Below, piece by piece: positions 26,359-35,839 of a DNA stretch of 64,000 nt (positions are counted from its first letter, which is position 1; each line of letters starts with the position of its first letter). Made by a program: the position numbers and the translations under genes. A model generated the notes under the pieces. It saw only the letters and a list, made by a program, of their open reading frames with translations, had not been told where the DNA came from and searched no databases. This DNA is from Rhodoplanes sp. (lineage in GTDB: Bacteria > Pseudomonadota > Alphaproteobacteria > Rhizobiales > Xanthobacteraceae), in assembly GCF_013377085.1 (NCBI RefSeq), contig NZ_JACAAX010000011.1:1-64000 (forward strand), given 5' to 3'.

Positions 26359-27225
26359 ATGCACATCGCCATCATCGGACTCGGGGAAGTCGGGCGCTGT
26401 TACGCCGCGCCGCTGCACGCGGCCGGGCACGAGCTGAGCCTGTGCGAGGCGCGGCCGTCGGCGGCGGCCGAGGAACTGGCCGCGGCCTGCGGGCGGCCGA
26501 TCCACACCCAGCCGGGCGTCTGGCTCGCCTCGGCCGAATGGATCCTGTCCTGCGTCACCGGTGCCCAGGCTCTGCCGGTGGTCGAGACCCTGCTGCCGAA
26601 CCTGCCGTCCGGCGCCACCATCGCCGACTTGACCACCGCCGCGCCGGACACCAAGCGGCGCGCCGCCAGGGAGGCCGCCGCGCGCCACGTGCGCTACGTC
26701 GACACCGCCATCATGGGGGCCATCTCGCTCAACCGCGTGCGCACGCCGCTGCTCGCCTCCGGCGACGGCGCCGCCGAGCTGCAGGCGCTGCTCGGCAAGG
26801 CCGGCGGCCGCGTCCAGGTGATCGAGGGGGGCGTCGCGGGCGACGCCATTTCGCTGAAGATTCTGCGCAGCGTGTTCACCAAGGGCATGGAGGCGCTCGC
26901 GGTCGAGCTTCTGACCAGCGCCGAGCAGCAGGGCGTGCGGACGCAGCTCTACGAGCAACTCCGCGACATCGACGAGACGCCGCTGCGGAACTTCCTCGAC
27001 ATGCTGGTGCGCACCCATGTGGTGCACGCCAGGCGCCGACTGCACGAGGTGCGGGACGCCGCGGCCGAGCTCGCCGCGCAGGGCCTGCCCTCGCTCGTGC
27101 TGACCGGCGTCGCCGAGCGCTTCCAGAGCACGGTCGACCGCCTCGACCGCCACCCGCTGCAGACCGTCGAGCCGACCGTCGAGGCCGCGCTCGGCTGGCT
27201 TCTGTCCGGTCCCGACCACACCTGA
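26359..27225 (+). CDS. 6-phosphogluconate / 3-hydroxyisobutyrate dehydrogenase-like NAD(P) enzyme
   Basis: 288 aa from ATG 26359 with TTGGAG 8 nt upstream; the longer frame to 26200 is spurious. The N-terminal Rossmann motif is IAIIGLGEVGRCYAAPLHAAGH. The C-terminal helical domain contains the likely active-site stretch LKILRSVFTKGMEAL, as in the DUF1932 branch of the beta-hydroxyacid dehydrogenases. It should oxidise a hydroxyacid or reduce its oxo form. It heads an operon with an RraA-type aldolase and a Bug receptor, opposite the GntR gene. Confidence 0.85.
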   Translation: MHIAIIGLGEVGRCYAAPLHAAGHELSLCEARPSAAAEELAAACGRPIHTQPGVWLASAEWILSCVTGAQALPVVETLLPNLPSGATIADLTTAAPDTKRRAAREAAARHVRYVDTAIMGAISLNRVRTPLLASGDGAAELQALLGKAGGRVQVIEGGVAGDAISLKILRSVFTKGMEALAVELLTSAEQQGVRTQLYEQLRDIDETPLRNFLDMLVRTHVVHARRRLHEVRDAAAELAAQGLPSLVLTGVAERFQSTVDRLDRHPLQTVEPTVEAALGWLLSGPDHT

Positions 27226-27257
27226 TCCCGCTTCAACCCGAGCCCGAGGACGACCCG

Positions 27258-27896
27258 ATGGCATCTCCCGAGCAGATCGTTCAGCTGCGCGATCTCGGCG
27301 CCGCGACCGTGTACGAGGCACAGGGCGCCAAGGGGGCGCTCGACAACAGCCTGAAGCCGATCGACCCGGCTTCGCGCCTGGCCGGACCGGCCCTCACGGT
27401 CGACACCCGCCCGGCCGACAACCTGATGCTCCACTATGCGCTGCTCAAGGCGAAGCCGGGCGACGTGCTGGTGGTCGACGCCAAGGGCTTCATGGAGGCC
27501 GGCCCGTGGGGCGACGTGCTGACCGTGCAGGCCATGAAAGCAGGCGTCGCCGGCCTCGTGATCAACGGCTGCGTGCGGGACGCCGGAACCATCATCGGGC
27601 TGGGATTCCCGGTGTTCTGCCGCGGTCTCTCGATCAAGAGCACGACCAAGGTTCAGGCCGGCAAGCTCGACGTTCCGGTCGACATCGGCGGCGTCGTGAT
27701 CAATCCGGGCGACATCGTCGTCGGCGACCGCGACGGGCTGGTGGTCGTGCCGCAAGCCGAGGTCGCATCCGCGATCGCGAGCAGCCTCGCCCGCGAGCAC
27801 AAGGAAGACCAAATGCGCCAGGCGATCGCCCAAGGCGCGTCAACAGCCGAGTTGCTCGGCCTCACCGACACGCTGACGCGCCTCGGTCTGGTCTGA
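27258..27896 (+). CDS. RraA-like aldolase (HMG/CHA aldolase family)
   Basis: 212 aa. The RraA fold includes the active-site block GPWGDVLTVQAMKAG and GLVINGCVRDAGTI (Arg-Asp pair), as in class II 4-hydroxy-4-methyl-2-oxoglutarate / 4-carboxy-4-hydroxy-2-oxoadipate aldolases, many of which also decarboxylate oxaloacetate. True RraA proteins, which inhibit RNase E, lack a metabolic context; here the flanking dehydrogenase and Bug receptor favour an enzyme. It would release pyruvate or oxaloacetate from a branched hydroxy-oxo acid. Confidence 0.87.
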   Translation: MASPEQIVQLRDLGAATVYEAQGAKGALDNSLKPIDPASRLAGPALTVDTRPADNLMLHYALLKAKPGDVLVVDAKGFMEAGPWGDVLTVQAMKAGVAGLVINGCVRDAGTIIGLGFPVFCRGLSIKSTTKVQAGKLDVPVDIGGVVINPGDIVVGDRDGLVVVPQAEVASAIASSLAREHKEDQMRQAIAQGASTAELLGLTDTLTRLGLV

Positions 27897-27930
27897 TCCG
27901 TCGAACAGCACAACGGAGGAAACAGAAGCG

Positions 27931-28908
27931 ATGTTCACTCCCATCCGATTCTTCGCCGCCTTGTGCGCCGGTCTGCTGCTGGCGGCGCCGTCCGCGTTCG
28001 CCGCCGATCCCTATCCATCGCGGCCGATCCGGATGATCGTCGCCTTCGCGGCCGGCGGCTCCGCCGACATCAATGCCCGCGTCGTCGCCCAGCAGCTCGC
28101 CAAGGAGCTGGGCGGCACCATCATCATCGAGAACAAGGGCGGCGCCGGCGGAAACCTCGGTGCCGTCGAGGTGAAGCGCTCGGCGCCCGACGGCTACACG
28201 ATCTTCTACGCCACCTCGGCCGCGGTCCTGGCCCCCGCGCTCTACAGCAAGCCGGGATTCGACCCCTACACGGATTTCGTCCCGATCTCGCTGACCGCGA
28301 CGATCCCGCTGGTGCTGGTCGTCAATCCGGCCGTCCCGGCCAAGACGGTCGCCGATCTCGCCGCCTGGAGCAAGGAGAAGCGGGGCGAAGTGAACTATGG
28401 GTCGTCCGGGGCCGGCGCGATCCTGCATCTCGGTGGCGCCTTGTTCCTCAAGGAGACCGGCGTACAGGCCGCGCACGTGCCTTACAAAGGCAGCGCAGGC
28501 GCAGTCTCCGATCTGCTCGGCGGATCCGTGCAGTTCATGTTCCTGCCGATCAACGAGGCGTTTCCGCACATCGACAGCGGCGGATTCCGTCCGCTCGCGG
28601 TCGCACACGACCAACGCCTCCCATTGGTGCCGAACGTACCGACGCTGCGCGAGGCGACCGGCCTCTCCACCATGGACATGGGCGCCTGGCAGGGCCTGAT
28701 GGTGCCGAAGGGCACGCCGAGCGAGATCACCGACAAGCTGACGGCCGCGATCGGCCGCGTGCTGAACGACCGGGACGTGCGCAAGCGCCTCGAGGGCCAG
28801 GGCTCGATCGTGCTCGGCGGCACCGCGAAAGACTTTGCCGACTACATGAAGGTCGAGGGCGAGCGCTGGACCCGGATCGTCCGCGAGACCGGCGCGAAGG
28901 CCGACTAG
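27931..28908 (+). CDS. Tripartite tricarboxylate transporter substrate-binding protein (Bug family)
   Basis: 325 aa with GGAGG at 27913 and a signal peptide ending near SAFAADPYPS. The hallmarks RPIRMIVAFAAGGSADINAR, IIENKGGAGGNLGAVE and VPYKGSAGAVSDLLGG are present. As with the receptor at 8259, no TctA/TctB permease genes are adjacent. It follows the aldolase by 34 bp and so belongs to the same operon. It probably binds the di- or tricarboxylate degraded by the two upstream enzymes. Confidence 0.9.
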   Translation: MFTPIRFFAALCAGLLLAAPSAFAADPYPSRPIRMIVAFAAGGSADINARVVAQQLAKELGGTIIIENKGGAGGNLGAVEVKRSAPDGYTIFYATSAAVLAPALYSKPGFDPYTDFVPISLTATIPLVLVVNPAVPAKTVADLAAWSKEKRGEVNYGSSGAGAILHLGGALFLKETGVQAAHVPYKGSAGAVSDLLGGSVQFMFLPINEAFPHIDSGGFRPLAVAHDQRLPLVPNVPTLREATGLSTMDMGAWQGLMVPKGTPSEITDKLTAAIGRVLNDRDVRKRLEGQGSIVLGGTAKDFADYMKVEGERWTRIVRETGAKAD

Positions 28909-29090
28909 GGACTAGGGGCAGGTTCCGCTGGGCCATGGCGCATCATCGAGCCATCGCGGTTCGCAATGCGCCGTGGCGCCCCGGTCGTCACGACCTGCAA
29001 GGAGATGTGAGCTCGCGCTGCGGTCGAGCCGATTGGGCAAATCGAGCCGATCGGAACGAAGCCGAGGAGCTCGCCCGATTGCGGGCCGCC

Positions 29091-30071
29091 TCACCGGTTG
29101 TACACCGGCACCGGCCCACGGAACTCCTCCCACACGGCGTCGCAAGCCGCGACCGTCTCGGCCGACAGCGGGCCCTCGCGGCAGGTGGCGAGATTCTGCT
29201 CGAGCTGCTCCAGCCGGGACGCGCCCAGCACCAGGCCGTCGGCCGCGGTGTGGTGCAACACCCAGTTGAAGGCCAGGCTGATCAGCGAGCGGCCCGCCGC
29301 CGCGGCAATCGCCTTCAGGCTCTCGACGGCCTCGAACGTGCGCGGATGCCAGTAGCGGTCCGCATAGAGCGACTTGCCCCAGAAGGCGGGATCGAAGCGG
29401 CCGCCCGCCGTGACGGACTTGGCGTCGTGCTTGCCGGTCAACAGTCCGCCGGCGAGCGGATTGTAGACGAAGGTCGAGACCCCGAGCCGCTTCGCCATCG
29501 GCAGGTACTCCGACTCGATGCCGCGCGCTACCAGGCTGTACATCGGCTGCGAGACGGCGGGCGGACGCCAACCGTTCCTTTCCGAGATCCAGAACATCTC
29601 GCAGACCTGCCAGGCGGCGTAGTTCGAGGTGGCGACGAAGCGCACCTTGCCGGTGCGCACCAGCGTGTCCATCGCCTCGAGGCTCTCCTCGATCGGCACG
29701 GAGGGATCCGGCTGGTGCAGGTAGTAGAGGTCGATCCAGTCGGTCTGCAGCCGCTTCAGGCTCTCCTCGACCTGGCGCAGGATCGCGCGCTTCGACAGGC
29801 CGGACTCGTCCGCCCCCTCGCCCATCTTGTGCTGGACCTTGGTCGCCAGCACCACGTCCTTCCGCCTGTCGCGCAACGCATTGCCGAGCATCGTCTCGGC
29901 GCCGCCGAGCTGATAGGCGTTGGCGGTGTCGAAGAAGTCGATCCCCTCCTCCAGGCAGCGCGCCACCATCCGGTCGGCGGTCGCCTGGTCGACCGGCTTG
30001 CCGAACGTCATGGTGCCGAAGCACAGCCGCGAGACGGTGAGATCGGTGTGAGCAAGTTTTCGGCGGTCCAT
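29091..30071 (-). CDS. Aldo/keto reductase
   Basis: 326 aa from ATG 30071 (GGAAAGG upstream; the longer frame to 30122 is unlikely). Family features: [11 protein letters not shown], the catalytic Asp/Tyr region [10 protein letters not shown], Lys in VLATKVQHK, His in YYLHQPDP, and NADP-binding near the C-terminus ([15 protein letters not shown]). Relatives reduce aldehydes and sugars or oxidise alcohols. Its 3' end is duplicated at 25113-25353, so it marks the right border of a 4-kb repeat-flanked segment. Confidence 0.9.
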   Translation of the reverse strand: MDRRKLAHTDLTVSRLCFGTMTFGKPVDQATADRMVARCLEEGIDFFDTANAYQLGGAETMLGNALRDRRKDVVLATKVQHKMGEGADESGLSKRAILRQVEESLKRLQTDWIDLYYLHQPDPSVPIEESLEAMDTLVRTGKVRFVATSNYAAWQVCEMFWISERNGWRPPAVSQPMYSLVARGIESEYLPMAKRLGVSTFVYNPLAGGLLTGKHDAKSVTAGGRFDPAFWGKSLYADRYWHPRTFEAVESLKAIAAAAGRSLISLAFNWVLHHTAADGLVLGASRLEQLEQNLATCREGPLSAETVAACDAVWEEFRGPVPVYNR

Positions 30072-30226
30072 GGCGCTGCCTTTCCGGGTCGCCCTGTCTT
30101 GCCGCCGACGGCGGGCGAACACAACCGCCGCGACGGCATCCGAGGCCCGCGCCGATCGCCCGGTCTGGAACGGGCGCCGCGACCGCGCTAAGGAATCGGC
30201 CCGTTCCTGAACACCCGAGTCTCGCC

Positions 30227-31087
30227 GTGCCCTCCTCCGCCACCTCCTCCCCGGTCCCCACCACGCCCCTTCCCTCCGGCGAACCCGTCCCGGTGCTCGG
30301 GCTCGGCACCTGGGGGATGGGCGAGAACCTGCGTCCCGCCGCCCAGGAGGTCGCAGCGCTGCGGCTCGGCCTCGATCTCGGCATGACGCTGATCGACACC
30401 GCCGAGATGTATGCCGACGGCGGCGCCGAGGAGATCGTCGGCGAGGCGATCGCGGGACGGCGCGACGAGGTGTTCCTGGTCGACAAGGTGCTGCCCTCTC
30501 ACGCGACGCGCGCCGGCACCATCGCGGCCTGCGAGGCGAGCCTGAAGCGCCTCGCCACCGATCGCATCGATCTCTATCTGCTGCACTGGCGCGGCCGCGT
30601 GCCGTTCGCCGCGACGCTGGAGGGATTCGCGGCCCTGCAGGCGGCCGGAAAGATCCGCCGGTGGGGCGTCAGCAATCTCGACACCGACGACATGAAGGAG
30701 CTGGTCGCGCTCACCGGCGGCGACGCGGTCGCGACGAATCAGGTGCTCTACAATCCGACTCGCCGCGGCATCGAATTCGACCTCCTGCCCTGGTGCGCAG
30801 CCCGCCGGCTGCCCGTGATGGCCTACTCGCCGATCGAGCAGGGCCGCATCCTGAAGAACCGCACGCTCCTCGCCATCGCGCAGCGCCACGCCGCGACGCC
30901 GGCCCAGGTCGCGCTCGCCTTCTCGCTCCGCCGCGACGGCACCATCGCCATCCCGCGGGCCGGCCACCTCGCGCATGTGCGGGAGAATCGCGGCGCCCTC
31001 GCGGTCCGGCTCGACGCCGACGACCTCGCCGCGATCGACCGCGCCTTTGCGCCGCCGCACCGCAAGGTTCCCCTCGAGATGCTGTAG
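30227..31087 (+). CDS. Aldo/keto reductase, second family
   Basis: 286 aa with GTG start at 30227. [30 protein letters not shown] (catalytic Tyr), FLVDKVLPS (Lys) and YLLHWRG (His) give the complete tetrad. It is only distantly related to the reductase at 29091 and is divergently transcribed from it. The first 20 residues are Pro/Ser-rich and poorly conserved in appearance, so the true start may lie slightly downstream. Substrate unknown; the DkgA-like group reduces 2,5-diketogluconate and methylglyoxal. Confidence 0.88.
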   Translation: MPSSATSSPVPTTPLPSGEPVPVLGLGTWGMGENLRPAAQEVAALRLGLDLGMTLIDTAEMYADGGAEEIVGEAIAGRRDEVFLVDKVLPSHATRAGTIAACEASLKRLATDRIDLYLLHWRGRVPFAATLEGFAALQAAGKIRRWGVSNLDTDDMKELVALTGGDAVATNQVLYNPTRRGIEFDLLPWCAARRLPVMAYSPIEQGRILKNRTLLAIAQRHAATPAQVALAFSLRRDGTIAIPRAGHLAHVRENRGALAVRLDADDLAAIDRAFAPPHRKVPLEML

Positions 31088-31392
31088 AAATTGGTGGCAT
31101 GCGCGCGTTGCGGCACGTTCGTGCCGCATTTGGCGGCGACAGATCCGCGGGGCGGCCGCCCCACCCGGCCGCGGCAGCGTCGTCTCATACCGAGGTCCCA
31201 AACGACGCCCTCGCGACCGGGTGGCGGCGGCCGCCGTGAAATCCCGCAGGCGATCGGCTATCCTGGCGAGCGCAATCGGACCGTGAGCCGACGGACCATC
31301 ACCCGTCGCAGGCGGCGACCGTTCGGGCCGGGTCTCGTCCACCGGGGCGATGGGCGAGGGTGCGCGCACGTGCCGACAGGGAACGACAGACG
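31088..31392. other. Intergenic gap with a hairpin
   Basis: A perfect 9-bp stem, TGCGGCACG (31109-31117), TT, CGTGCCGCA (31120-31128), follows the reductase stop by 21 bp and may terminate it, although only a weak T-run follows. The rest shows no gene. Confidence 0.5.
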
Positions 31393-32808
31393 ATGCTGAG
31401 CAAGAAAGAGCGGGTGGCCGCCGTGTCGGTGGTCGCGAGCGGTTCGCTCGCCTGCGCCAAGTTCGTGATCGGCGTGTCGATCGGCAGCCTGGCGCTGATT
31501 TCCGACGCCCTGCACAGCCTGATCGATCTCGGCGCCACCCTGGTGACCTGGTACGCCGTGCGGGTCTCCGACCGGCCGCCCGACGCCGAGCACCACTACG
31601 GACACGGCAAGGTGGAAAGCCTCGCGGCGCTCGCCGAGACGGCCCTGCTGTTCCTGATCGCCGGCGGCGTCGGCGTGGAGGGCGTGCAGCGCCTGCTCGC
31701 CGGCGGAACGACGCCGACCTTCTCGCTCCTGCCGTTCGCCGTGCTGGCGATCGAGATGGTGATCAACGGCTGGCGCGCCCATGTGCTGCGCAAGACCGCG
31801 CGCGAGACCGGCAGCCAGGCGCTCGAAGCCGATTCGCTTCACTTCGCCTCCGACATGTACGGCTCGGTCGCCGTCATCATCGGCCTCATCCTGGCCGCCT
31901 ATGGGCAGGCCTGGGGGGACCCGGCCGCCGCCCTGGTGGTCGCCGTCATCATCGCCGGCCTCGGCGTGCGCATGAGCCGCCGCACCATCGAGGCCCTGAT
32001 GGACACGGCGCCGCCCGGCGTGCGCGACCGCGTCGCCCGCCTGATCATGGCCGTGCCCGGCGTGGTGCGCATCGAGCGGCTGCGGGTGCGCACCGTCGGC
32101 CCGCGCCAGTTCGTCGACGCCGCCATCGCGGTGCCGCGCACCCTGCCGCTCGACCGCGTCGCCTCGCTCAAGGCGACGCTGCAGGCTGCCGTGGAGAAGA
32201 CGCTCGGCGACACCGATCTCACGGTCAGCACCACACCGGTCGCGCTCGACGACGAGTCCGTGCAGGAGCGCATCATGGTGATCGCCCGCAACCGCGCCCT
32301 CGCGGTGCATCACCTCACGGTTCAGACCATCGGCGATCGGCTGGCGGTGGCACTCGACATCGAGGTCGACGGCGACATGCCGATGGGCACGGCGCACGAG
32401 ATCGCCAGCGGCCTCGAGGATGCGGTCGCGGCCGAGCTCGGACCGTCAGTCGAGGTGGAAACCCACATCGAGCCCCTGCAGGCGCCGAAGCTGCCTGGTC
32501 GCGAGGCGGCACCCGTGCGGGTCGCCGCTCTGGTGGAGTCGCTCACCGAGCTCGCGAAGAATCACCCGGCGCTGCGCAACGTGCACGACGTGCGGGTGCG
32601 CGAGACGCCGGCCGGCGAGCTGGTGTTCTTCCATTGCCACATCGATCCGGCCCGCAGCGTCATCGACGTGCACGAGGCGGTCGACGAGCTCGAGCGCGAC
32701 CTGCGCCGGCGTTATCCCGAGATCAAGCGCGCCATCGGCCATGCCGAGCCGCGCCAGGCCGACGCCTCCGTGACGGTGCCGACGCCGAGCGAGGTGCCGA
32801 CCGCCTAG
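31393..32808 (+). CDS. Cation diffusion facilitator with extended C-terminus
   Basis: 471 aa from ATG 31393 (GTG 31360 is also in frame). The membrane part (about 1-200) has the zinc/iron site residues ISDALHSLID and ADSLHFASD, plus HHYGHGK, typical of FieF/CDF proton antiporters for Zn, Fe, Mn or Co. Most CDF proteins are about 300 aa. Here the cytoplasmic tail is some 270 aa and reads as about three successive ferredoxin-like (ZT_dimer) modules, near 205-290, 292-372 and 385-460. It exports divalent metal from the cytosol. The added domains may sense metal or bind partners. Confidence 0.9.
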   Translation: MLSKKERVAAVSVVASGSLACAKFVIGVSIGSLALISDALHSLIDLGATLVTWYAVRVSDRPPDAEHHYGHGKVESLAALAETALLFLIAGGVGVEGVQRLLAGGTTPTFSLLPFAVLAIEMVINGWRAHVLRKTARETGSQALEADSLHFASDMYGSVAVIIGLILAAYGQAWGDPAAALVVAVIIAGLGVRMSRRTIEALMDTAPPGVRDRVARLIMAVPGVVRIERLRVRTVGPRQFVDAAIAVPRTLPLDRVASLKATLQAAVEKTLGDTDLTVSTTPVALDDESVQERIMVIARNRALAVHHLTVQTIGDRLAVALDIEVDGDMPMGTAHEIASGLEDAVAAELGPSVEVETHIEPLQAPKLPGREAAPVRVAALVESLTELAKNHPALRNVHDVRVRETPAGELVFFHCHIDPARSVIDVHEAVDELERDLRRRYPEIKRAIGHAEPRQADASVTVPTPSEVPTA

Positions 32809-32889
32809 GCGTCCCACACGGGTGGTGGACATTTAGGCGCCGGCGCGCTCTCTTCGGCCGGCCCGAACGAAGCGGAGTCGATCCCGAGA

Positions 32890-33141
32890 ATGAGCGAGAA
32901 GAAGCAAGCCGACGTCGCCATGCTGACGTTCGAGCGCGCGCTCGAGGAGCTGGAGAGCATCGTCGACCGCCTGGAAAGCGGCAACGTGCCGCTTGAGGAA
33001 TCGGTCGCCATCTACGAGCGCGGCGAGGCGCTGAAGCGCCGCTGCGAGGAGCTTTTGAGCCAGGCCGAGGCGCGCGTGCAGAAGATCACGCTCGATGCGG
33101 CCGGCAAGCCGAAGGGCACGGAGCCGCTCGACGTCGGCTGA
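32890..33141 (+). CDS. xseB: Exodeoxyribonuclease VII small subunit
   Basis: 83 aa with the XseB core [43 protein letters not shown] (in full at about 12-54). With XseA it forms ExoVII, which degrades single-stranded DNA in both directions. In many Hyphomicrobiales xseB is followed directly by dxs; here dxs lies nearly 13 kb away at 45998. The next gene begins 41 bp downstream. Confidence 0.93.
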   Translation: MSEKKQADVAMLTFERALEELESIVDRLESGNVPLEESVAIYERGEALKRRCEELLSQAEARVQKITLDAAGKPKGTEPLDVG

Positions 33142-33182
33142 GCCGGCCGGACCTCACCCCCGAAAATCCCCCGGAGGCCCGC

Positions 33183-34097
33183 ATGAGCTTTTTCCCTGCG
33201 AAAGATCCGGCGCCCGGCGACGCCTTCGCGTGCGACGCCATCGCCCAACTGATCGTGCCGCGCACCAGCGATATCGGCGGGCTCGAGGTGCGCCGCGCCC
33301 TGCCCTCGGCGCGCCGTCGCATGGTCGGCCCCTTCGTGTTCCTCGACGAGATGGGCCCGGCCGAGTTCCACGCCGGGCAGGGCCTCGACGTGCGGCCGCA
33401 TCCGCATATCGGGCTCGCCACCGTGACGTATCTGTTCGACGGCGAGATTTTTCACCGCGACAGCCTCGGCACCGCGCAGGCGATCCGCCCCGGCGCCGTC
33501 AACTGGATGAGCGCGGGGCGCGGCATCGCCCATTCGGAGCGCACCGCGCCGGACCATCGCCGCGCCGGCGAGCCGCTGCACGGCCTGCAGTGCTGGGTGG
33601 CGCTGCCGGCCGCGATCGAGGAGAGCGCGCCCGCCTTCATGCATCACGACGCCGACGCACTGCCGATCGAGACCGCCGAGGGCAAGACCGTGCGGATCGT
33701 CGCCGGCTCGCTGTTCGGCCGAACCTCGCCGCTGAAAACCGCGTCCGAGACGCTGTTCGCCGACGTGGCGCTCGTGCCCGGCGCGCGGCTGCCGCTCGAC
33801 GCCGTCGCCGAGGAGCGCGCCCTCTATCTGGTGTCGGGCGAGATCGAGATCGCCGGCGACCGCTTCGCGAGCGGTCAGCTTCTGGTGTTCCGCCCCGGCG
33901 ACCGCATCACCGTGACGGCGCTGACGCCGACACGGCTGGCGATCCTGGGCGGCACCGCCATGGACGGTCCGCGCTACATCTGGTGGAACTTCGTCTCCTC
34001 GCGAAAAGACCGCATCGAGGCGGCGAAGGCCGACTGGACGGCTGGCCGCTTCGATCCGGTGCCGGGCGAGAGCGAGCCGATGCCGCTGCCGGCGTGA
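33183..34097 (+). CDS. Pirin-family cupin protein
   Basis: 304 aa. The pirin N-domain has metal-ligand histidines in RPHPHIGLATVTYLFDG and later HSERTAP, followed by GLQCWVALP, and the pirin C-terminal domain (WWNFVSSRKDRI). Bacterial pirins bind Fe or Cu; some act as quercetinases and others regulate metabolism, so the role is uncertain. It is followed 32 bp later by a PLP decarboxylase and may be cotranscribed with it. Confidence 0.92.
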   Translation: MSFFPAKDPAPGDAFACDAIAQLIVPRTSDIGGLEVRRALPSARRRMVGPFVFLDEMGPAEFHAGQGLDVRPHPHIGLATVTYLFDGEIFHRDSLGTAQAIRPGAVNWMSAGRGIAHSERTAPDHRRAGEPLHGLQCWVALPAAIEESAPAFMHHDADALPIETAEGKTVRIVAGSLFGRTSPLKTASETLFADVALVPGARLPLDAVAEERALYLVSGEIEIAGDRFASGQLLVFRPGDRITVTALTPTRLAILGGTAMDGPRYIWWNFVSSRKDRIEAAKADWTAGRFDPVPGESEPMPLPA

Positions 34098-34129
34098 AGA
34101 CCGGGCGCGGATCGCCACGAGGACACGAC

Positions 34130-35563
34130 ATGAGCTTTCGCGACGACGGGGCGATCGCGATCGAGGCGCTGGACGCGTTCGCCGCGAATGCGCGCGGCCG
34201 TGGCGGGCCGGTCATCCGCCAGCCGGCGCTGGGCGACCTCGATCGGCGACTCGGGCTCGAGCGGCTGATCGCCGAGGGCGGCCTCACTGGCGATGCGCTT
34301 CGAAATTTCCTGACAGATTATCTTGCCGCGTCGACCCGACTGCACCATCCAGGCTACATGGCCCATCAGGTGGCCGTGCCGTTGCCGCACAGCGCCATCG
34401 CGGCGCTGGTGGACGCCTTCTGCAACAATGCCATGGCCATCTACGAGATGGGGCCGGCGGCCGCGACGGTCGAGTTCGCCGTGGTGAACTGGATGCTGGA
34501 CAAGGTGGGTTGGCGCCCGTCACCGCCGCCTGATGCCGCGCGTACGGGCGAACGTCATGGTGGCGGCGTGCTGACCCATGGCGGCTCGCTCGCCAATCTC
34601 ACGGCGCTTCTGGCCGCCCGCGGCAGGGTCACGCCGCGAGCTTGGGAGGACGGAACGCCCAAAAACCTCGTGATCGTCGCCTCGCCGGCCAGCCACTACT
34701 CGATCGCCCGCGCGGCGGGAATCATCGGCCTCGGCCAGAAGGCGATCCGGCATGCGCCGACCGATGCGATGGGCCGGCTCGATCCGGCGTGTCTGGGCGG
34801 CTTTCTGGCGGATCTGCGGAAGGACGGTGCGGAGCCGCTCGCCGTCATCGCCAATGCGTGCGGAACGGCGCTGGGGCTCTACGATCCGCTGCGCGACATC
34901 GCCGAAAGATGCCGCGAGCACGGCGCGTGGCTGCATGTCGACGGCGCGCACGGGGCGTCGGCGCTGCTGTCTGGTCGTCTGCGCTCACTGCTGGACGGCA
35001 TCGAACTCGCCGATTCGGTCGTCTGGGACGCCCACAAGATGCTCGGATGCTCCACCTTGTGCGCGGCCGTGCTGGTGCGGGATCACGCGGATCTCGATCA
35101 CGCGTTCCGCGAGGAGGCGAGCTATCTGTTTCACGAGAAGGATCAGCCCGGCTTCGACTTCATCCATCGGACCGTCGAATGTACCAAGGCAGCGCTCGGC
35201 CTGAAGATGTTCTTCGCCCTCGCGGTCCAGGGCGAGCAGGCGATCGCCGCCACGATCGAGCGGCAGACCGACCTTGCCAGGACCGCAGCAGCCATCCTGC
35301 GCGCCGAGCGGGGCATCGAGTTGGCGGTCGAGCCCGAGAGCAACATCGTCTGCTTCCGGCTCGATGGCTCCGACGACCTGCAGATCGCGCTGCGCCGGCG
35401 CCTGACGGAGAAAGGCGACTTCTACATCTCGACGACCGAGGCACTCGGGCGCCGCTGGCTCCGCCTCGCGCTGATGAATCCAGCGACCGAGCCGAGCGAC
35501 ATCGAGGGCTTGATCATGGAACTGCGCGGGCTGCGGGCCGCGGTCCTGCTGGAAATGTCCTGA
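34130..35563 (+). CDS. PLP-dependent group II amino acid decarboxylase
   Basis: 477 aa from ATG 34130 with GAGG upstream. It is a fold-type I aminotransferase-like enzyme: GGSLANLTALLAAR binds the phosphate, ASHYSIARAAGIIG carries the PLP-stacking His, HVDGAHGAS the Asp that holds the pyridine nitrogen, and WDAHKMLG the Schiff-base Lys303. Relatives decarboxylate L-2,4-diaminobutyrate, glutamate or aromatic amino acids, and the substrate cannot be chosen from sequence. The codon texture matches the neighbours. A REP-like hairpin lies just downstream. Confidence 0.9.
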   Translation: MSFRDDGAIAIEALDAFAANARGRGGPVIRQPALGDLDRRLGLERLIAEGGLTGDALRNFLTDYLAASTRLHHPGYMAHQVAVPLPHSAIAALVDAFCNNAMAIYEMGPAAATVEFAVVNWMLDKVGWRPSPPPDAARTGERHGGGVLTHGGSLANLTALLAARGRVTPRAWEDGTPKNLVIVASPASHYSIARAAGIIGLGQKAIRHAPTDAMGRLDPACLGGFLADLRKDGAEPLAVIANACGTALGLYDPLRDIAERCREHGAWLHVDGAHGASALLSGRLRSLLDGIELADSVVWDAHKMLGCSTLCAAVLVRDHADLDHAFREEASYLFHEKDQPGFDFIHRTVECTKAALGLKMFFALAVQGEQAIAATIERQTDLARTAAAILRAERGIELAVEPESNIVCFRLDGSDDLQIALRRRLTEKGDFYISTTEALGRRWLRLALMNPATEPSDIEGLIMELRGLRAAVLLEMS

Positions 35564-35591
35564 AGCTGGCGGGAGCCGAACGAATAGCTCC

Positions 35592-35640
35592 GCCCTCGCC
35601 CTGAGGAGCCGCCGAAGGCGGCGTCTCGAAGCGCGAGGGC
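35592..35640. repeat. REP-like hairpin A
   Basis: GCCCTCGC (35592-35599) pairs with GCGAGGGC (35633-35640), with inner complementarity gccgcc/ggcggc. It lies 29 bp after the decarboxylase gene. This kind of palindromic element is abundant in Rhizobiales and may terminate transcription. Confidence 0.65.
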
Positions 35641-35715
35641 GGCCACCGAAATCCGGCTCGCTCGATTTAGACTATTCACGATGTTTAGGTCGGCTGGAGC
35701 CGACCTTCGGGTGAC

Positions 35716-35765
35716 GGCCCCATGGTTCGAGACGCGATCCTTCGGATCGCTCCTCACCATGAGGC
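35716..35765. repeat. REP-like hairpin B
   Basis: CATGGT and ACCATG arms enclose a central stem GCGATCC-TTC-GGATCGC. It lies between the convergent decarboxylase and MBL genes. The arm wording (ggttcgagacgcg, cctcaccatgagg) is familiar from rhizobial intergenic repeats. Confidence 0.65.
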
Positions 35766-35839
35766 CGAGAGAGCCGGTGCAACGTCGCAACGAGATGACA
35801 CGTGTGAAGCGAGGCCCCCGGCCCCGCCCTCGCGTCACA

